Source: UBA961 sp049317525 (GTDB lineage Bacteria > Bacteroidota > Ignavibacteria > Kapaibacteriales > UBA961). From it: a stretch of 61,438 nt of DNA. Positions 61,414 through 61,438 of the stretch are shown in pieces (the stretch's first letter is position 1; each line of letters opens with the position of its first letter). The notes under the pieces are model-generated. The model made no database searches. It was not told the DNA's origin and saw only the letters and a list, made by a program, of their open reading frames with translations. The DNA is taken from assembly GCA_049317525.1 (NCBI GenBank), contig JBMOIC010000018.1, positions 1 through 61,438 on the forward strand, written 5' to 3'. Made by a program: the position numbers and the translations under genes.

Positions 61414-61438
61414 AAACCAATGCTTATGGCATTGGTTT
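61414..61438 (+). terminator. Terminator after tRNA-Leu, cut by the window edge
   Basis: A perfect 10-bp stem AAACCAATGC/GCATTGGTTT with a 5-nt loop ends exactly at the window edge. The T-run begins with TTT and probably continues outside. Confidence 0.7.

Noticed and set aside
1..61438. Defence island, prophage, transposon or biosynthetic gene cluster
   Set aside because: No transposase, integrase, phage structural gene, terminal repeats, CRISPR array or known defence gene was found; nearly all genes are housekeeping or ordinary envelope functions.

Overview
The window is an AT-rich bacterial chromosome segment, densely packed on both strands, with two tRNA genes and the SRP RNA. Several things point to the Bacteroidota/Chlorobiota/Ignavibacteriota (FCB) group. 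At least six promoters fit the Bacteroidota-type pattern TTTG-N17..21-TAnnTTTG. Two secreted proteins end in type IX secretion sorting domains (YPNP motifs). There is a DUF1800/DUF1501 pair, a UvrC with the FDNSH motif, a bacillithiol-type BshA, and full-length single-chain GcvP. Unlike typical Flavobacteriia, some genes also carry perfect Shine-Dalgarno sequences (AGGAGG before rplT and the OmpA/VWA lipoprotein). A lineage near Ignavibacteria/Kapaibacteria is my best guess, but it is an inference.

Layout. 1-7.5 kb (minus): an operon-like run infC-rpmI-rplT, a strong terminator, then pheS, a LolD-like ATPase, plsC, a YIP1 protein, manA, folD and a cobalamin adenosyltransferase. 7.6-12.4 kb: lysS, a GT2 glycosyltransferase, a membrane-anchored PHP-like protein and a THUMP-type RNA methyltransferase. 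12.5-17.5 kb (plus): a surface-polysaccharide-like cluster with a GT2/phosphoglycosyltransferase fusion, accA embedded in it, a GT4 enzyme and an unclassified protein. 17.6-25.8 kb: an RsuA/RluB-family protein with a long disordered repeat region, an M61 peptidase, DedA, a VWA-OmpA lipoprotein, a Crp/Fnr regulator and a DcuC-like carrier. 25.8-37 kb: DUF1800, DUF1501, gcvP, a small membrane protein, an MDR dehydrogenase, feoA-feoB and an M16 peptidase. 37.0-37.3 kb: tRNA-Arg and SRP RNA transcribed divergently from back-to-back promoters. 37.4-50.4 kb: purine nucleoside phosphorylase, cupin, uvrC, purL, a YigZ protein, bshA, an SRAP protein, a FabL-like enoyl reductase, an APC permease, nadC and an LptA/OstA-like protein. 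50.4-61.4 kb: smc, secreted proteins, a TetR regulator, lpxH-like, agmatinase family, a large BNR-repeat T9SS cargo protein and tRNA-Leu.

Most of the window is housekeeping: translation, envelope lipid and LPS supply, purine/folate/NAD metabolism, DNA repair and chromosome segregation. I see no insertion sequence, prophage, CRISPR array or defence island. The most unusual points are two proteins that look like enzymes but have lost catalytic elements. The RluB-like protein has Glu in place of the universal catalytic Asp and Cys in place of the neighbouring Arg. The GT2 fusion carries a phosphoglycosyltransferase domain from which about 90 catalytic residues are missing. Also notable are an IF3 with a 60-75-residue Gly/Pro/Arg-rich N-terminal extension starting at TTG, a hairpin in the rpmI-rplT spacer, and the mirrored tRNA-Arg/SRP RNA promoters. 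There is no obviously new multi-gene system.
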